From: Pedobacter sp. Bi126
GTDB taxonomy: Bacteria > Bacteroidota > Bacteroidia > Sphingobacteriales > Sphingobacteriaceae
Assembly (NCBI RefSeq): GCF_918698245.1
Contig: NZ_CAKKMS010000010.1
Coordinates: 52,170 to 116,169 of the forward strand
Direction: 5' to 3'
Length of the DNA: 64,000 bases
Position numbers and translations under genes: made by a program. Numbering within the stretch: the first letter of the stretch is position 1; every line of letters starts with the position of its first letter. Under the pieces are notes generated by a model that was given only the letters and a program-made list of their open reading frames with translations, did not search any database and had not been told where the DNA came from. This document shows, piece by piece, positions 10,701 through 18,568 of the stretch.

Positions 10701-12107
10701 TATCCCAACCAGTGCCAGAATTGGCAGGTAAACGATGAGGATAATGATTTCTCCAAAAGCAGCACTGTTACGGATCTTGGAAGCAGATTCAAAAATCTCG
10801 GCATCCATCTCCTGCTGGTTTAACCTGTTTTTGTTTTTTCGGACACCCAGATGGTGAAGAGATGCCTCCACTATAATTACCGCTCCATCTACGATTAGCC
10901 CAAAATCTATAGCGCCAAGGCTCATCAGGTTTCCGCTGACGCCAAAAAGGTTCATCAGGCATATGGCAAAAAGCATAGCAAGTGGAATAACCGAGGCCAC
11001 AATCAATCCGGCGCGGAAATTCCCCAAAAGCAGTACCAGTACAAAGATCACAATCAATGCGCCTTCAGCCAGGTTTTTGGTCACCGTACCAATGGCACTG
11101 TCTACCAGTTTTGTGCGGTCGAGAAATGGCTCGATCACCACGCCCTCTGGAAGATTCTTTGCAATCTGATCCATCCGGGTTTTTACATTTGCAATAACCT
11201 TAGAAGAGTTGGCGCCCTTGAGCATCATTACTACTGCCCCTACTACCTCGCCCTGATCGTTTCTGGTCATGGCGCCGTACCTGGTGGCCGCACCGATCCT
11301 CACTTCAGCTACATTTCGGATCAGCACAGGAATGCTATTCTCATTGGTCCGTACAACGATGTTCTCAATGTCCTCAATACTATTGATAAGCCCCTCGCTC
11401 CTGATAAAATAGGCGTTAGGTTTCTTATCGATGTAAGATCCGCCGGTGTTCTGGTTATTTTTTTCAAGTGCCTTAAAAATGTCGCTGATGGATATATCCA
11501 TACTTCTGAGCTTGTCGGGATTAAGGGCAATCTCATACTGTTTGAGGTATCCCCCAAAGCTGCTCACATCTGCTATGCCCTCTACGCCCAGGAGCTGGCG
11601 GCGAACAATCCAGTCTTGAATGGTGCGGAGCTCGGTAGCATCATATTTTTTTTCATATCCCTTTTTGGGATGGATAACGTACTGGTAAATCTCTCCCAGT
11701 CCGGTTGTTAATGGTGCAATCTCTGGCGTGCCGATCCCCTTCGGAATGGCTCTTTCTACTTCGGCAAGCCTTTCGCTCACCTGTTGACGGGCCCAGTAAA
11801 TCTCTACGTTTTCCTTAAACACCACTGTTACAACTGAAAGGCCGAACCTGCTAAAGGAACGGATTTCTTCTATTCCGGGAATAGTGGCCATGGTCTGCTC
11901 TACCGGGTAGGTTACAAAACGCTCAATATCTTCTGCGCCGTTGCTTGGTGAAGAGGTAATAATCTGGACCTGGTTATTGGTAATATCGGGAAGGGCATCT
12001 ATGGGCAGCTGTCTAAGGGAGTATATGCCCCAGGCAATCAGCGCCAGTATCATAATTCCCACCAGCAGTTTCTTCCTGATGGAGAATTGTATTATTCTGT
12101 TCAGCAT
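7731..12107 (-). CDS. CusA/CzcA family heavy-metal RND pump fused to a TolC-like outer-membrane factor
   Basis: A 1458-residue two-part protein. Residues 1 to about 1040 form an HME-type RND pump (MLNRIIQFSIRKKLLVG start, two large periplasmic loops, TM4 motif DFGLIVDGAVIIVEA characteristic of heavy-metal exporters). Residues about 1042-1064 look like an internal hydrophobic, signal-like segment ending PAKAQ. Residues 1065-1458 are a TolC/OMF domain (LTLEQAISSALENNRAI). Ordinary CzcA proteins are about 1040 residues; the fusion form is known in Bacteroidota. It uses proton motive force to export divalent or monovalent metals. It is the central gene of an operon with the adaptor at 6546. Confidence 0.94.
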   Translation of the reverse strand: MLNRIIQFSIRKKLLVGIMILALIAWGIYSLRQLPIDALPDITNNQVQIITSSPSNGAEDIERFVTYPVEQTMATIPGIEEIRSFSRFGLSVVTVVFKENVEIYWARQQVSERLAEVERAIPKGIGTPEIAPLTTGLGEIYQYVIHPKKGYEKKYDATELRTIQDWIVRRQLLGVEGIADVSSFGGYLKQYEIALNPDKLRSMDISISDIFKALEKNNQNTGGSYIDKKPNAYFIRSEGLINSIEDIENIVVRTNENSIPVLIRNVAEVRIGAATRYGAMTRNDQGEVVGAVVMMLKGANSSKVIANVKTRMDQIAKNLPEGVVIEPFLDRTKLVDSAIGTVTKNLAEGALIVIFVLVLLLGNFRAGLIVASVIPLAMLFAICLMNLFGVSGNLMSLGAIDFGLIVDGAVIIVEASLHHLGVRKNKNRLNQQEMDAEIFESASKIRNSAAFGEIIILIVYLPILALVGIEGKMFRPMAQTVTFAILGAFILSLTYVPMMSALFLNKTISTKRNTSDRIMSFFQKVYTPMLNFALRARVAVVGIAIGLFAICLIIFNYLGAEFIPTLEEGDFAVETRVLTGSSLSQTIEAATRAAKVLKANFPEVKEVIGKIGSSEIPTDPMPVEACDLIIILKDKGDWTNASTRDELAGKMQAKLEQYIPGVTFGFQQPIQMRFNELMTGARQDVVIKVYGEDFSKLSTYAAKIGAIARKIEGAEDIYVEQASGLPQVIIKFHREKIAQFGLNIEDVNTAIRSGFAGEVAGLVFEGEKRFDMVVRLEKENRQSLEDVKNLFVTAPNGNQIPLEQLADIQYREGPNQIQRDDAKRRITVGFNVRGRDVESIVKEIKQNIDTEVKFLPGYYPTFGGTFENLQAATKRLGIAVPLALLLILLLLYLTFSSIKHALLIFTAIPLSAIGGVFALWARGMPFSISAGIGFIALFGVAVLNGIVLISEFNRLKKEGMNNILEIIRTGTSVRLRPVIMTALVASLGFLPMAISGGSGAEVQRPLATVVIGGLISATLLTLLVLPVLYIWVEKMGRKKVRIAPVAGIIVMSITLFGFQPAKAQTALTLEQAISSALENNRAISGANLGVGLQQALRKSAFEMPKTEVSMLYGQYNSLIKNDNNFTISQNIPFPTLFAANAALGDERIKSGQLQAASSKNELIFQVKTVYTNLQYLYSKEKLLLEQDSIYKGFVKSASLKYKTGEGNLLEKVAAETQLKDVQNLLDQDRSDIEIYKTQLATLIGRGELPLIADKFLRETPGVSIGDTVLLNENPAIAYFRQQIVIAEKQRKVELAKAMPDFTLGYFNQSLTGFQNVNGSDVFFGRDKRFQGFQVGLSIPLFYSAYSAKAKAASINRDIASNDLQLHQRKLTGQYQQALGEYLKNRKRYDYFITSALANAALILKNSRIAYQNGEIGYSEYLLNLKQANGIYEGRLMALLQLSQSINQIEFLTGNNKSF

Positions 12108-12146
12108 TGTCGTTTAAATCAAAAATCAATAAATAGCAGGGCATCA

Positions 12147-12164
12147 TTGCACCTCATGGTGCAA
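12147..12164. promoter_or_regulatory. Inverted repeat upstream of the RND pump gene
   Basis: TTGCACC, a 4-base TCAT loop, then GGTGCAA make a perfect 7-bp inverted repeat 40 bases before the pump start codon. It could be an operator for a metal regulator or a hairpin in the transcript between the small gene at 12224-12541 and the pump. No regulator gene is adjacent. Confidence 0.4.
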
Positions 12165-12223
12165 AATTGTGCATGTAAAAAAGCATGCTTTTCATGGATA
12201 GCGCCATGAGATAAAAAAATTGA

Positions 12224-12541
12224 TTAAACGAGTTTAGGGGGTTGCCAGATATCGAGTGGTTGTTTTTTCAATGCCGAGCACTGGAAAACCGGGTATGGTT
12301 TCCGGAATACCGGAACAATCAGATCTGTTAACTTTTCGGTTGGAAAGTGTTGCCCCACCGAGCAGCAGGCACAGCTGCAGAATGGCGGACAGGATTCTCC
12401 GTGCATATGCTCAGCTTTTGATTGATCGCTGTGCACAGTGCTTTCAGTGTGAGACTTCGAAACCATATCTTCCTTGTCCTGGCAGGGCATTAGGCCCAGA
12501 AGGATCAGATAAAGAGAAAAAAGGAATACAAAGTTTTTCAC
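12224..12541 (-). CDS. Small exported Cys/His-rich protein of metal-efflux operon (DUF6660-like)
   Basis: About 105 residues with a hydrophobic signal (KNFVFLFSLYLILLGLMPC), then a stretch rich in His and Cys (HSDQSKAEHMHGESCPPFCSCACC by pieces: HMHGESC, PPFCSCACC) able to bind metals. Such small proteins regularly precede CzcA/CzcB operons in Bacteroidota. The longest frame opens with TTG at 12550; the GTG at 12541 gives a more usual Met-Lys signal start and was chosen here. A role as periplasmic metal binder or sensor is inferred, not shown. Confidence 0.7.
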   Translation of the reverse strand: MKNFVFLFSLYLILLGLMPCQDKEDMVSKSHTESTVHSDQSKAEHMHGESCPPFCSCACCSVGQHFPTEKLTDLIVPVFRKPYPVFQCSALKKQPLDIWQPPKLV

Positions 12542-12710
12542 CAAGGGCAAATGTAATGATTAATGTTTTTAATTCATAAAGCCCGTTTTTATTTTAATAC
12601 CTGTTTTGTTTTGATGGTAAAAAAACAATTTATCTCCTCAGGCAGTCTTAATATGCTACGTATCATTATAGATGCAAAGTTATGAGGTAAAGAATGTTGG
12701 TTATTTTTAT

Positions 12711-12731
12711 GGCTTGCAATTTTTACAAGCC
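12711..12731 (+). promoter_or_regulatory. Hairpin just upstream of acyltransferase start
   Basis: GGCTTG (12711-12716) and CAAGCC (12726-12731) form a 6-bp inverted repeat ending five bases before the ATG at 12737. It lies where a ribosome would bind and could limit translation, but may be chance. Confidence 0.3.
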
Positions 12732-12736
12732 CTTAC

Positions 12737-13852
12737 ATGCGTACTAACCTAAATAATGAACTGGCCACCAAGCCACATTACCCTATATTAGATGGCCTTC
12801 GCGGTGTCGCAGCTATAATCGTTGTCACCTTTCACTTAACCGAGCCCTTAGGCACCGGGCACCTCGATATCCTTGTTAACCATGGTTATCTGGCTGTAGA
12901 TTTTTTCTTCTTATTATCGGGTTTTGTAATGGGCTACGCTTATGACGACCGATGGAATAAAATGAGTGTGGGCAGTTTTTTCAAACGCCGTATTGTACGT
13001 TTGCAACCCATGGTGATTTTGGGGATGACCATGGGCGCTATCGGATTCTATTTTACAGATTCTACCATATGGCCGCTCATTCATACTATTCCACTCTGGA
13101 AGATGCTGCTGGTACTATTAATTGGCTATACCATCCTACCGATACCACTATCGCTTGATATACGTGGCTGGCAAGAAATGCATCCCATGAACAGTGTGGG
13201 CTGGTCCTTGTTTTTCGAATACATTGCCAACATTCTTTATGCGGTGTGGATCAGGAAGTTTTCAAAAACGGCATTAACTATCTTAGTGGTTATCGCCGCT
13301 ATTGCATTGGCACAGCTGGCCATTACAAACGGCGATGTGAGCGGTGGCTGGACACTGAATGTAGAACAAGTGCGTATTGGCTTTACCCGTACCGTATACC
13401 CTTTCTTTGCGGGTTTGTTACTTTCGCGCATTGCCAAGCCCACCCGAATTAAAAATGCCTTTTTATGGTGCAGCCTTTTGGTGGCACTAGTACTTTATAT
13501 GCCGCGCATTGGCGGTGCTGAGCAGCTTTGGATGAACGGGATTTATGAATCTGTCTGCATTATCATTGTGTTCCCGCTCATCGTGTATATTGGCGCCAGT
13601 GGCGTACTGCAAACGCAAAGAGAGCATAAGATATGCAAATTTTTAGGCGATATATCCTATCCACTTTACCTGGTACATTATCCATTGGTTTATTTTTACG
13701 TGGCCTGGATCAGCAACCATAAAGGCACAACAATTGTGCAGGCCTGGCCATATGCCTTACTCATTTTAGTTGGTGGGATTGTTTTGGCCTATGCCGCATT
13801 AAAATGGTACGACGAGCCAGTGCGCAAATGGTTGCAGAAAAAGTTTGCATAA
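12737..13852 (+). CDS. Acyltransferase 3 family membrane protein
   Basis: A 371-residue polytopic inner-membrane protein of the OafA/YrhL acyltransferase family, with about ten hydrophobic segments. The N-terminal signature is clear: YPILDGLRGVAAIIVVTFH with the conserved His, then DFFFLLSGFVM and FFKRRIVRLQP. The C-terminal EPVRKWL ending is also typical. Family members O-acylate surface glycans or other acceptors with acetyl or similar groups. It is monocistronic, flanked by a repeat array on its 3' side. The acceptor is unknown. Confidence 0.93.
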   Translation: MRTNLNNELATKPHYPILDGLRGVAAIIVVTFHLTEPLGTGHLDILVNHGYLAVDFFFLLSGFVMGYAYDDRWNKMSVGSFFKRRIVRLQPMVILGMTMGAIGFYFTDSTIWPLIHTIPLWKMLLVLLIGYTILPIPLSLDIRGWQEMHPMNSVGWSLFFEYIANILYAVWIRKFSKTALTILVVIAAIALAQLAITNGDVSGGWTLNVEQVRIGFTRTVYPFFAGLLLSRIAKPTRIKNAFLWCSLLVALVLYMPRIGGAEQLWMNGIYESVCIIIVFPLIVYIGASGVLQTQREHKICKFLGDISYPLYLVHYPLVYFYVAWISNHKGTTIVQAWPYALLILVGGIVLAYAALKWYDEPVRKWLQKKFA

Positions 13853-13884
13853 GACTGAGTTAGGCTTAAAAGAGGCTGTGAGGA

Positions 13885-14145
13885 ATCGTCATTGCGAGAA
13901 GGCTTTTTCAGCCGACGAAGCGATCTTACAACGATCGCTACCAGCGTGCGCATTAAGATTGCTTCGTTCCTCGCAATGACGATCTTTCTATTGGAATCTG
14001 TCATTGATAGCCTATCGAAAGCCCTGTTTAATGCCCGTAAAGCGTTTCGACTACTTGTCCCGATTCATCGGGAAGCTCTCCGTAGGAGTCCTTTGGACAA
14101 CCTGACAAATCCGAATGGAATCAGAACTTGTGACACAGACTCTTC
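13885..14145. repeat. Composite intergenic repeat array I
   Basis: Module A spans 13885-13983, bounded by a perfect 14-bp inverted repeat (ATCGTCATTGCGAG / CTCGCAATGACGAT). Module B follows from about 13994 (GAATCTGTCATTGATAGCC) and module C about 14088-14110 (AGGAGTCCTTTGGACAACC). The same modules recur at 15205-15520, 21960-22170 and 28225-28556. It fills the spacer between two convergent genes and nothing coding is apparent in it. Confidence 0.8.
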
Positions 14146-14157
14146 TTTTGGTCTATG

Positions 14158-15033
14158 TTACTTTAAAAAATCATTTAGGTAAGTTGAGATTATTTTCGTC
14201 TGCATCATTAAACTCACATGCCCCTGGCCAGGGACAATGGCCAAATGAGATTTTGGCATCGCCCCCATATCGGAAAATTTGTCGCCGCCAAGTAATTGGT
14301 AGGTTTTACTCAGTTCTACTTTATCCAGGCCGTCATTATCTCCTGCGATGATTAATACGGGTGAAGTAATTTTCGCAATATTGGCGTCGCCCATGTCGAA
14401 TGTTGTCCCTGCAAAAACAATCATCTGTTCTATAAATTTTGTCCATTTTGTTTTGTCAGGCGCTACCGCATCATATGCCGTTTTCATAGGTGTATTTGCA
14501 AACATTTCAGGTTTCATATTTTTAAATGCATCTGCTATTTCAGGTTTCCAGCCAGTACTTTTATAAGTAGAAGAAATGACCACTAATTTTTTTATGCGTT
14601 TAGGACTTTGTATGGCTAACTTATAGGCTATAGAGCCACCCATGCTATACCCTGCAACATCGGCACTGTCTACTTTTAAATGTTTCATTACGCCCTCCAC
14701 ATCACTTGCCAGCACAGCCTGGTCTAATTTCCGATCAGAAAAAGGTGTGTGTCCGTGTCCCTGTAACTCAATAGCGATTACTTTTCTGGTTTTCGATAAT
14801 TCGGGTATTAATTGCCCCCAGTTTGTTTCGATAGTCATAAAAGCACCATGCAGTAAGATGAGCGGTTTACCCTCACCATATACTTCGTAATAAACTTTAA
14901 GGCCGTTAACCGGTGCATAACCGCTCTCGGCAGGCTTAAGTTGTTGCGCTTTTGATTGAGCTGCTGCAAACATGATGATTGCGAAAAGTAGTACTGATTT
15001 AAGGATCTTACCTTTTTGAAATAAATTTTTCAT
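14158..15033 (-). CDS. Alpha/beta hydrolase, exported
   Basis: About 291 residues from the ATG at 15033, which gives a proper signal peptide (MKNLFQKGKILKSVLLFAII ... AQSKAQ); a longer frame starting at 15102 adds 23 residues before it. The hydrolase fold shows the HG oxyanion segment (LILLHGAF), nucleophile elbow GYSMGGS, an Asp in IIAGDNDGLD and the final His in GQGHVS. Substrate is unknown. It converges on the acyltransferase with repeat array I between them, and has array II upstream. Confidence 0.88.
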   Translation of the reverse strand: MKNLFQKGKILKSVLLFAIIMFAAAQSKAQQLKPAESGYAPVNGLKVYYEVYGEGKPLILLHGAFMTIETNWGQLIPELSKTRKVIAIELQGHGHTPFSDRKLDQAVLASDVEGVMKHLKVDSADVAGYSMGGSIAYKLAIQSPKRIKKLVVISSTYKSTGWKPEIADAFKNMKPEMFANTPMKTAYDAVAPDKTKWTKFIEQMIVFAGTTFDMGDANIAKITSPVLIIAGDNDGLDKVELSKTYQLLGGDKFSDMGAMPKSHLAIVPGQGHVSLMMQTKIISTYLNDFLK

Positions 15034-15204
15034 AAAGCTGTTTAAATTTAGTTTGAACGATATTAACCATACAAATATGAGATTCATTCGGGGCTTTACC
15101 ACGACGTAAAAACGACAACTTCGGTGGCGGATTGCGACATTGCAGATTTGAAGGTTGATGCCAGTATGTTTAGAAAAAATTGCAAATGAACCCAGCTAAT
15201 GGTG

Positions 15205-15520
15205 TATCATAAATATAGAATGTCATCCTGAGGAGTAATTATTTTATAAAAATTCAATATTAATGACAGGAGAATTTAAAAAATTAAATCTCCTCAGATT
15301 ATCGTCATTGCGAGAAGGCTTTTTCAGCCGACGAAGCAATCTTACAACTATCGCTAGTAGCGAGCGATTTAAGATTATTCATTTTTGCAGTTGTTTTCAA
15401 AGGCATTCATGAGCTCGCTTCGTTCGGTTGTCTTCGTGCCTCGCAACGACGGCCTTTCTTTTGGAATCTGTTAATGGTAGTTTGTCGAAGGGCTTTGTTA
15501 AATAACCTTTTAACTAAACT
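15205..15520. repeat. Composite intergenic repeat array II
   Basis: Begins with module D (GTATCATAAATATAGAATGTCATCCTGAGG at 15205-15235 by pieces), then module A from 15301 (ATCGTCATTGCGAGAAGGC) to about 15453 with a degenerate right end (CTCGCAACGACGGC) and an inner insertion, then a module B remnant from about 15462. D-A order is mirrored in reverse at 28362-28556. The remaining 15034-15204 and 15521-15631 spacer shows no gene. Confidence 0.75.
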
Positions 15521-15631
15521 CATCGAAAGATGAGCTTCTTTAATTAAACCTAATCTACCACTTTTAGTAGTTGCGTTTAACACGTATATTTGAATATTAC
15601 CCACAAGAGATTACGCTCAAAACCACGGAAA

Positions 15632-15883
15632 ATGGAACAAAAAAATCTAACGGAATTAACAGACGAAGCGTTGCTGCTAGAAGCAAAAAAAAGGAAATCG
15701 GCAGTCATAACCAATGCCATACTAATTGGATTCCTGATCGGTGTTGTATTTTACAGCGTGATGAAAAACAGTTTAGGCTTTTTAACCCTCATCCCCTTAT
15801 TTTTCATTTATAAGCTGACAAATAACTCAAAATATAACAATCAGGAATTAGAGAACCTTTTAAAAGAAAGAGGTTTGAAATAA
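15632..15883 (+). CDS. Small two-TM membrane protein
   Basis: An 83-residue protein starting at ATG 15632 (MEQKNLTELTDEALLLEAKK); a 14-residue longer frame from 15590 looks spurious. It has a short charged N-terminal helix, two membrane segments (about residues 23-41 and 45-60) and a charged tail (NNQELENLLKERGLK). I do not know its function. The protein at 25263-25511 has the same layout and a similar start, suggesting a shared small-membrane-protein family. Confidence 0.7.
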   Translation: MEQKNLTELTDEALLLEAKKRKSAVITNAILIGFLIGVVFYSVMKNSLGFLTLIPLFFIYKLTNNSKYNNQELENLLKERGLK

Positions 15884-15969
15884 GAAAGATTGTTGATGAT
15901 CGGATAATGGTGGATCACCTTGGCCAATGGATTGAAGTGTAAAAATATACAGGGAAAAATCTAAGAAAG

Positions 15970-16528
15970 ATGGAATCCAATATCAAAATCATTAATAAAA
16001 ATGAAGGCGAGTATTTAGGCATTGCAGGAGGTAATTACAGGATCATCATTTCTGGTGAGCAAACCAGTGGCAACTATGCGGTTATTGAAATGATTGTCTC
16101 CCCAGGTGGTGGCCCACCGCCGCACGCCCCACCCCGACACACAGGAAATGTTCCATGTATTGGAGGGAGAAGTCGAGTTTAAAACAGAAAACGGCAAACA
16201 AATTGTTTCAAAAGATGGCTTTGTAAATATCCCTCTTGGTGGAGCCATTCACTGCTTTAAGAACACTTCAGAAAAACCTGCACGATTGCTCTGCACGGTA
16301 GTACCCGCCGGATTGGAAAATCTATTTCAGGAAATAGGTGTGCCTGTTCTTCCTGGACAAACACTCCCCATTCCTGAACTAACAGAAGAGCGGAAAGCAT
16401 TTTTAAACGAGATGGATTTGAAATACAATCAGCAAACCTACCCCAAGGATTTCTGGGATAGTAAATTCATTGACTTGATTAATAAAAAAGATAACAGCAA
16501 TTGGCACACTTATGGCTTATTAAAAACC
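15970..16528 (+). pseudogene. Cupin-domain protein, broken by a one-base frameshift
   Basis: The first frame (from ATG 15970) reads MESNIKIINKNEGEYLGIAG through VIEMIVSPGGGPPPHA and then goes out of phase. The next frame continues HPDTQEMFHVLEGEVEFK, the rest of the cupin barrel. The switch is at the run of four C residues around 16121-16126; removing one C restores PHAHPDTQEMF, with the metal-binding His motif. So this is either a real single-base insertion or an assembly error in a GC-rich spot. After correction the frame has no stop before the small lipoprotein gene and would read through into it, ending at 16699. Confidence 0.8.
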
Positions 16529-16699
16529 ATGAAACAGATATATCTTATTGTAGCGTTATCAGTAATGCTGCTTACCAGTGCTTGTTATAGTATCAGAACT
16601 GCTGGTAATAGCGGGAAAGTTCCTCCAGGGCAAGCCAAAAAAGGAACAGGTTCTAAATCGGCCAAGCCTTTTGCTCCAGGGCAACAAAAAAGAAATTAA
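16529..16699 (+). CDS. Small PGQ-motif lipoprotein
   Basis: A 56-residue protein from ATG 16529 with a lipoprotein signal (MKQIYLIVALSVMLLTSACY, Cys 19) and a basic tail carrying PPGQAKKG and APGQQKRN. Similar small lipoproteins are common in Bacteroidota, where they often carry the misleading name 'quinol oxidase subunit 4'. It is in frame with the second half of the frameshifted cupin, so internal initiation is assumed. It ends just before a strong terminator. Confidence 0.65.
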   Translation: MKQIYLIVALSVMLLTSACYSIRTAGNSGKVPPGQAKKGTGSKSAKPFAPGQQKRN

Positions 16700-16704
16700 A
16701 AAGA

Positions 16705-16728
16705 AAACCCTCCAAATTTGGAGGGTTT
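16705..16728. terminator. Bidirectional intrinsic terminator
   Basis: A perfect 24-base palindrome (AAACCCTCCAAA then TTTGGAGGGTTT) with flanking A and T runs lies between the convergent genes ending at 16699 (+) and 16750 (-). It should terminate both. Confidence 0.85.
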
Positions 16729-16749
16729 CTTTCTTTATTACACAAACAA

Positions 16750-17256
16750 CTAATGTTTTCCCTTACCGTTTCCATGGCCTTTGCCATTTCCGTTTCCTTT
16801 ATTAAAATGCTGTGAGGGTTTTCCTTTATTGCCTTTATAAACTTTGGTATTCCCCTTGGCCGGTGCATATTTCTGTCCTTTGCTTTTCCCTATTGCCGAT
16901 TGCCCATGGTTGCCTTTAAATTTGGCATATTTTACTTTATGGGTTTCGAAATAACGGTAAGGTTTACGTGAGTTAATTACTACCTTGTAGCCATTATATA
17001 AATCATACCCGCTATATCTTGGTGGTAGAGATGTGGTAAAAACCCAACCTCCTGCACCCATATAAATAAACTGTTTTTTGGGCACATAATAATAACTCTC
17101 AATATCGGGCAGGTAGTAATAATCTACATAATCATAGCCGGTTGGACCCCATGCAGGCTGTGCGCCAATGTTTATGTTTACACTTACCTGGGCCTGAGCT
17201 TTAAAAGTGAGGCTGCTGCTTACCACGAGTAACAACAGCAAGAATAGCTTTTTCAT
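16750..17256 (-). CDS. Secreted Tyr-rich protein with basic Gly/Asn/Lys tail
   Basis: A 168-residue protein with a signal peptide (MKKLFLLLLLVVSSSLTFKA, cleavage after AQA), a Tyr-rich middle (YDYVDYYYLPDIESYYYVPKK) and a low-complexity basic C-terminus from about residue 105 that ends NGNGKGHGNGKGKH. No enzyme motif is visible. The same NGNGKGK motif occurs in the outer-membrane protein at 18569-19420, hinting at a shared surface role. It is downstream of the DUF4382 lipoprotein gene, 32 bases away, and likely in the same transcript. Confidence 0.8.
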   Translation of the reverse strand: MKKLFLLLLLVVSSSLTFKAQAQVSVNINIGAQPAWGPTGYDYVDYYYLPDIESYYYVPKKQFIYMGAGGWVFTTSLPPRYSGYDLYNGYKVVINSRKPYRYFETHKVKYAKFKGNHGQSAIGKSKGQKYAPAKGNTKVYKGNKGKPSQHFNKGNGNGKGHGNGKGKH

Positions 17257-17287
17257 CGTTTTAAATTTAGATCTGAATAATGGGATT

Positions 17288-18085
17288 TTACTGTTTTAAA
17301 GTAACCGTGCCCAACGATGTGTTTTGCCCTAAAGCCACTTTAACAGCCGTAATGGTACTATCTCTATAACCAACAACCGGTGCAAATTTAACTGAATAGG
17401 TACCTGAAGATAAGCCACCAACTGTAAACTTACCAGTTAAAGGATCGGCAACGGTACCCACAGTATCTGTACCAGCAATAACCAAAACTTCAGGATGGCT
17501 TGCTAAAGGCAAAACAGTTCCCGAAATCAATCCGGTAGTTGCTGACGCGATTCCACGTACCACTGGTTTTAATAAATATTTTCCGTTTCCGGTGCTTACG
17601 ATAGATTTCGCCGCATCAAAGTCTAATAGAAGTGTATAAGCAGCGCCTTCAACCAATTCAGGATTAGCGGTTAATTTTACTTTCCAGCCAGAAGATTGTG
17701 CACTTGGTGTTTTAAGTTCCTGTTGAACCCCATTTACCACAATTGTATTTCCGGTTTCGTTGAGTACCAGTCTGATTTCGGTAATTTCGCCTGAAGGCAT
17801 TTCACCTGAAGCAACCAAAATATCAGGGTTACTGGTGCCGATCCTAAAATCAAGGATATCGAATATACCTGCACTAGCTGCAAATACATAAGGTTTATCG
17901 CCCGATACCAGTACAATCTCTTTTACACTTAAATTAATCTTATCGAAGTTACCCGGAGCATCCGTCATTTTAATCTGAACTTTAGTTGTTCCCTGGCTTG
18001 ATTCATTTTTTTTACACCCATAAAAGACAGTCATCCCGATTACAACGAAGACGGCTAAAATGGTATTTACAAAATTTGTTTTCAT
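17288..18085 (-). CDS. DUF4382 domain-containing lipoprotein
   Basis: A 265-residue exported lipoprotein (signal ending VFYGCKKN). Residues about 36-175 match the DUF4382 pattern (VQIKMTDAPGNFDKINLSVKEI ... LLLDFDAAKSIV), and the C-terminal 80 residues look like a carboxypeptidase-regulatory-like beta-sandwich (ISGTVLPLASHPEVLVIAG). Molecular function is unknown; family members are cell-surface proteins. It heads a two-gene minus-strand unit with the secreted protein at 16750 and diverges from the operon starting at 18280. Confidence 0.85.
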   Translation of the reverse strand: MKTNFVNTILAVFVVIGMTVFYGCKKNESSQGTTKVQIKMTDAPGNFDKINLSVKEIVLVSGDKPYVFAASAGIFDILDFRIGTSNPDILVASGEMPSGEITEIRLVLNETGNTIVVNGVQQELKTPSAQSSGWKVKLTANPELVEGAAYTLLLDFDAAKSIVSTGNGKYLLKPVVRGIASATTGLISGTVLPLASHPEVLVIAGTDTVGTVADPLTGKFTVGGLSSGTYSVKFAPVVGYRDSTITAVKVALGQNTSLGTVTLKQ

Positions 18086-18212
18086 AACTGTAGATTTTAT
18101 TTAAAGTTTTACGCTTCAAAGTTGAGGGCCGAAGATGAAACCAACATGAAATTTAAATTTTATTTTTTTCATCTTAATTTCATGTTGCCATCCTACTTTT
18201 GAAATGTGAGCG

Positions 18213-18226
18213 CACCATGTATGGTG
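18213..18226. promoter_or_regulatory. Palindromic operator candidate
   Basis: CACCAT-GT-ATGGTG is a perfect 14-bp palindrome in the divergent spacer between the DUF4382 gene and the operon encoding an OmpR-type regulator. It is a plausible binding site for that regulator; this is inference from position only. Confidence 0.4.
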
Positions 18227-18239
18227 GTTTTTAGGTAGG

Positions 18240-18268
18240 GTTTACCTCTTAGGGGGTAAACTTTTTTT
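18240..18268 (+). terminator. Attenuator-like hairpin in the leader of the 18280 operon
   Basis: GTTTACC (18240-18246) pairs with GGTAAAC (18255-18261), followed at once by seven T residues. It has the form of an intrinsic terminator but stands 11 bases before the first start codon of the operon rather than after a gene, so premature termination or another leader control is possible. Confidence 0.5.
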
Positions 18269-18279
18269 ATATTTATAAA

Positions 18280-18564
18280 ATGATCCGATTCGCCGTTATT
18301 TTTTGCCTGGCTATTGCCCCGTTATCGGGTGTTTTTGCCCTGCAACAAGATTCTACCGCTTTAACTGTTTCAAATCAGCAGGAAGAACTGATTAAAAAAC
18401 AGGATAAGGCAAAAAAAGACAAACAGCCCGAAAACCAAAAACCTGAGCCACTTCAGATCAAAGAAGTACCAAAAGCCAAAAAACAGCTAAAACCCATGGC
18501 GGTAAAGCCCAAAGTAAAGGTAAAACCCATCAAGATTATTAAACCTAAGATTAAAAGGCCATAA
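18280..18564 (+). CDS. Secreted Lys/Pro-rich small protein
   Basis: A 94-residue protein with a signal peptide (MIRFAVIFCLAIAPLSGVFA) and a highly basic, Lys/Pro-rich mature part (repeated KVKVKPIKIIKPKIKRP-like pattern at the C-terminus). No fold or enzyme motif is recognisable. It is the first gene of a four-gene operon, four bases ahead of the outer-membrane protein gene, followed by a two-component pair. A structural or charge-sensing role is speculation. Confidence 0.65.
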   Translation: MIRFAVIFCLAIAPLSGVFALQQDSTALTVSNQQEELIKKQDKAKKDKQPENQKPEPLQIKEVPKAKKQLKPMAVKPKVKVKPIKIIKPKIKRP

Positions 18565-18568
18565 CTAT

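Noticed and set aside
13892..14351. Plus-strand frames across repeat array I and the hydrolase 3' end
   Set aside because: They consist of repeat sequence and antisense of the hydrolase; no protein-like composition.
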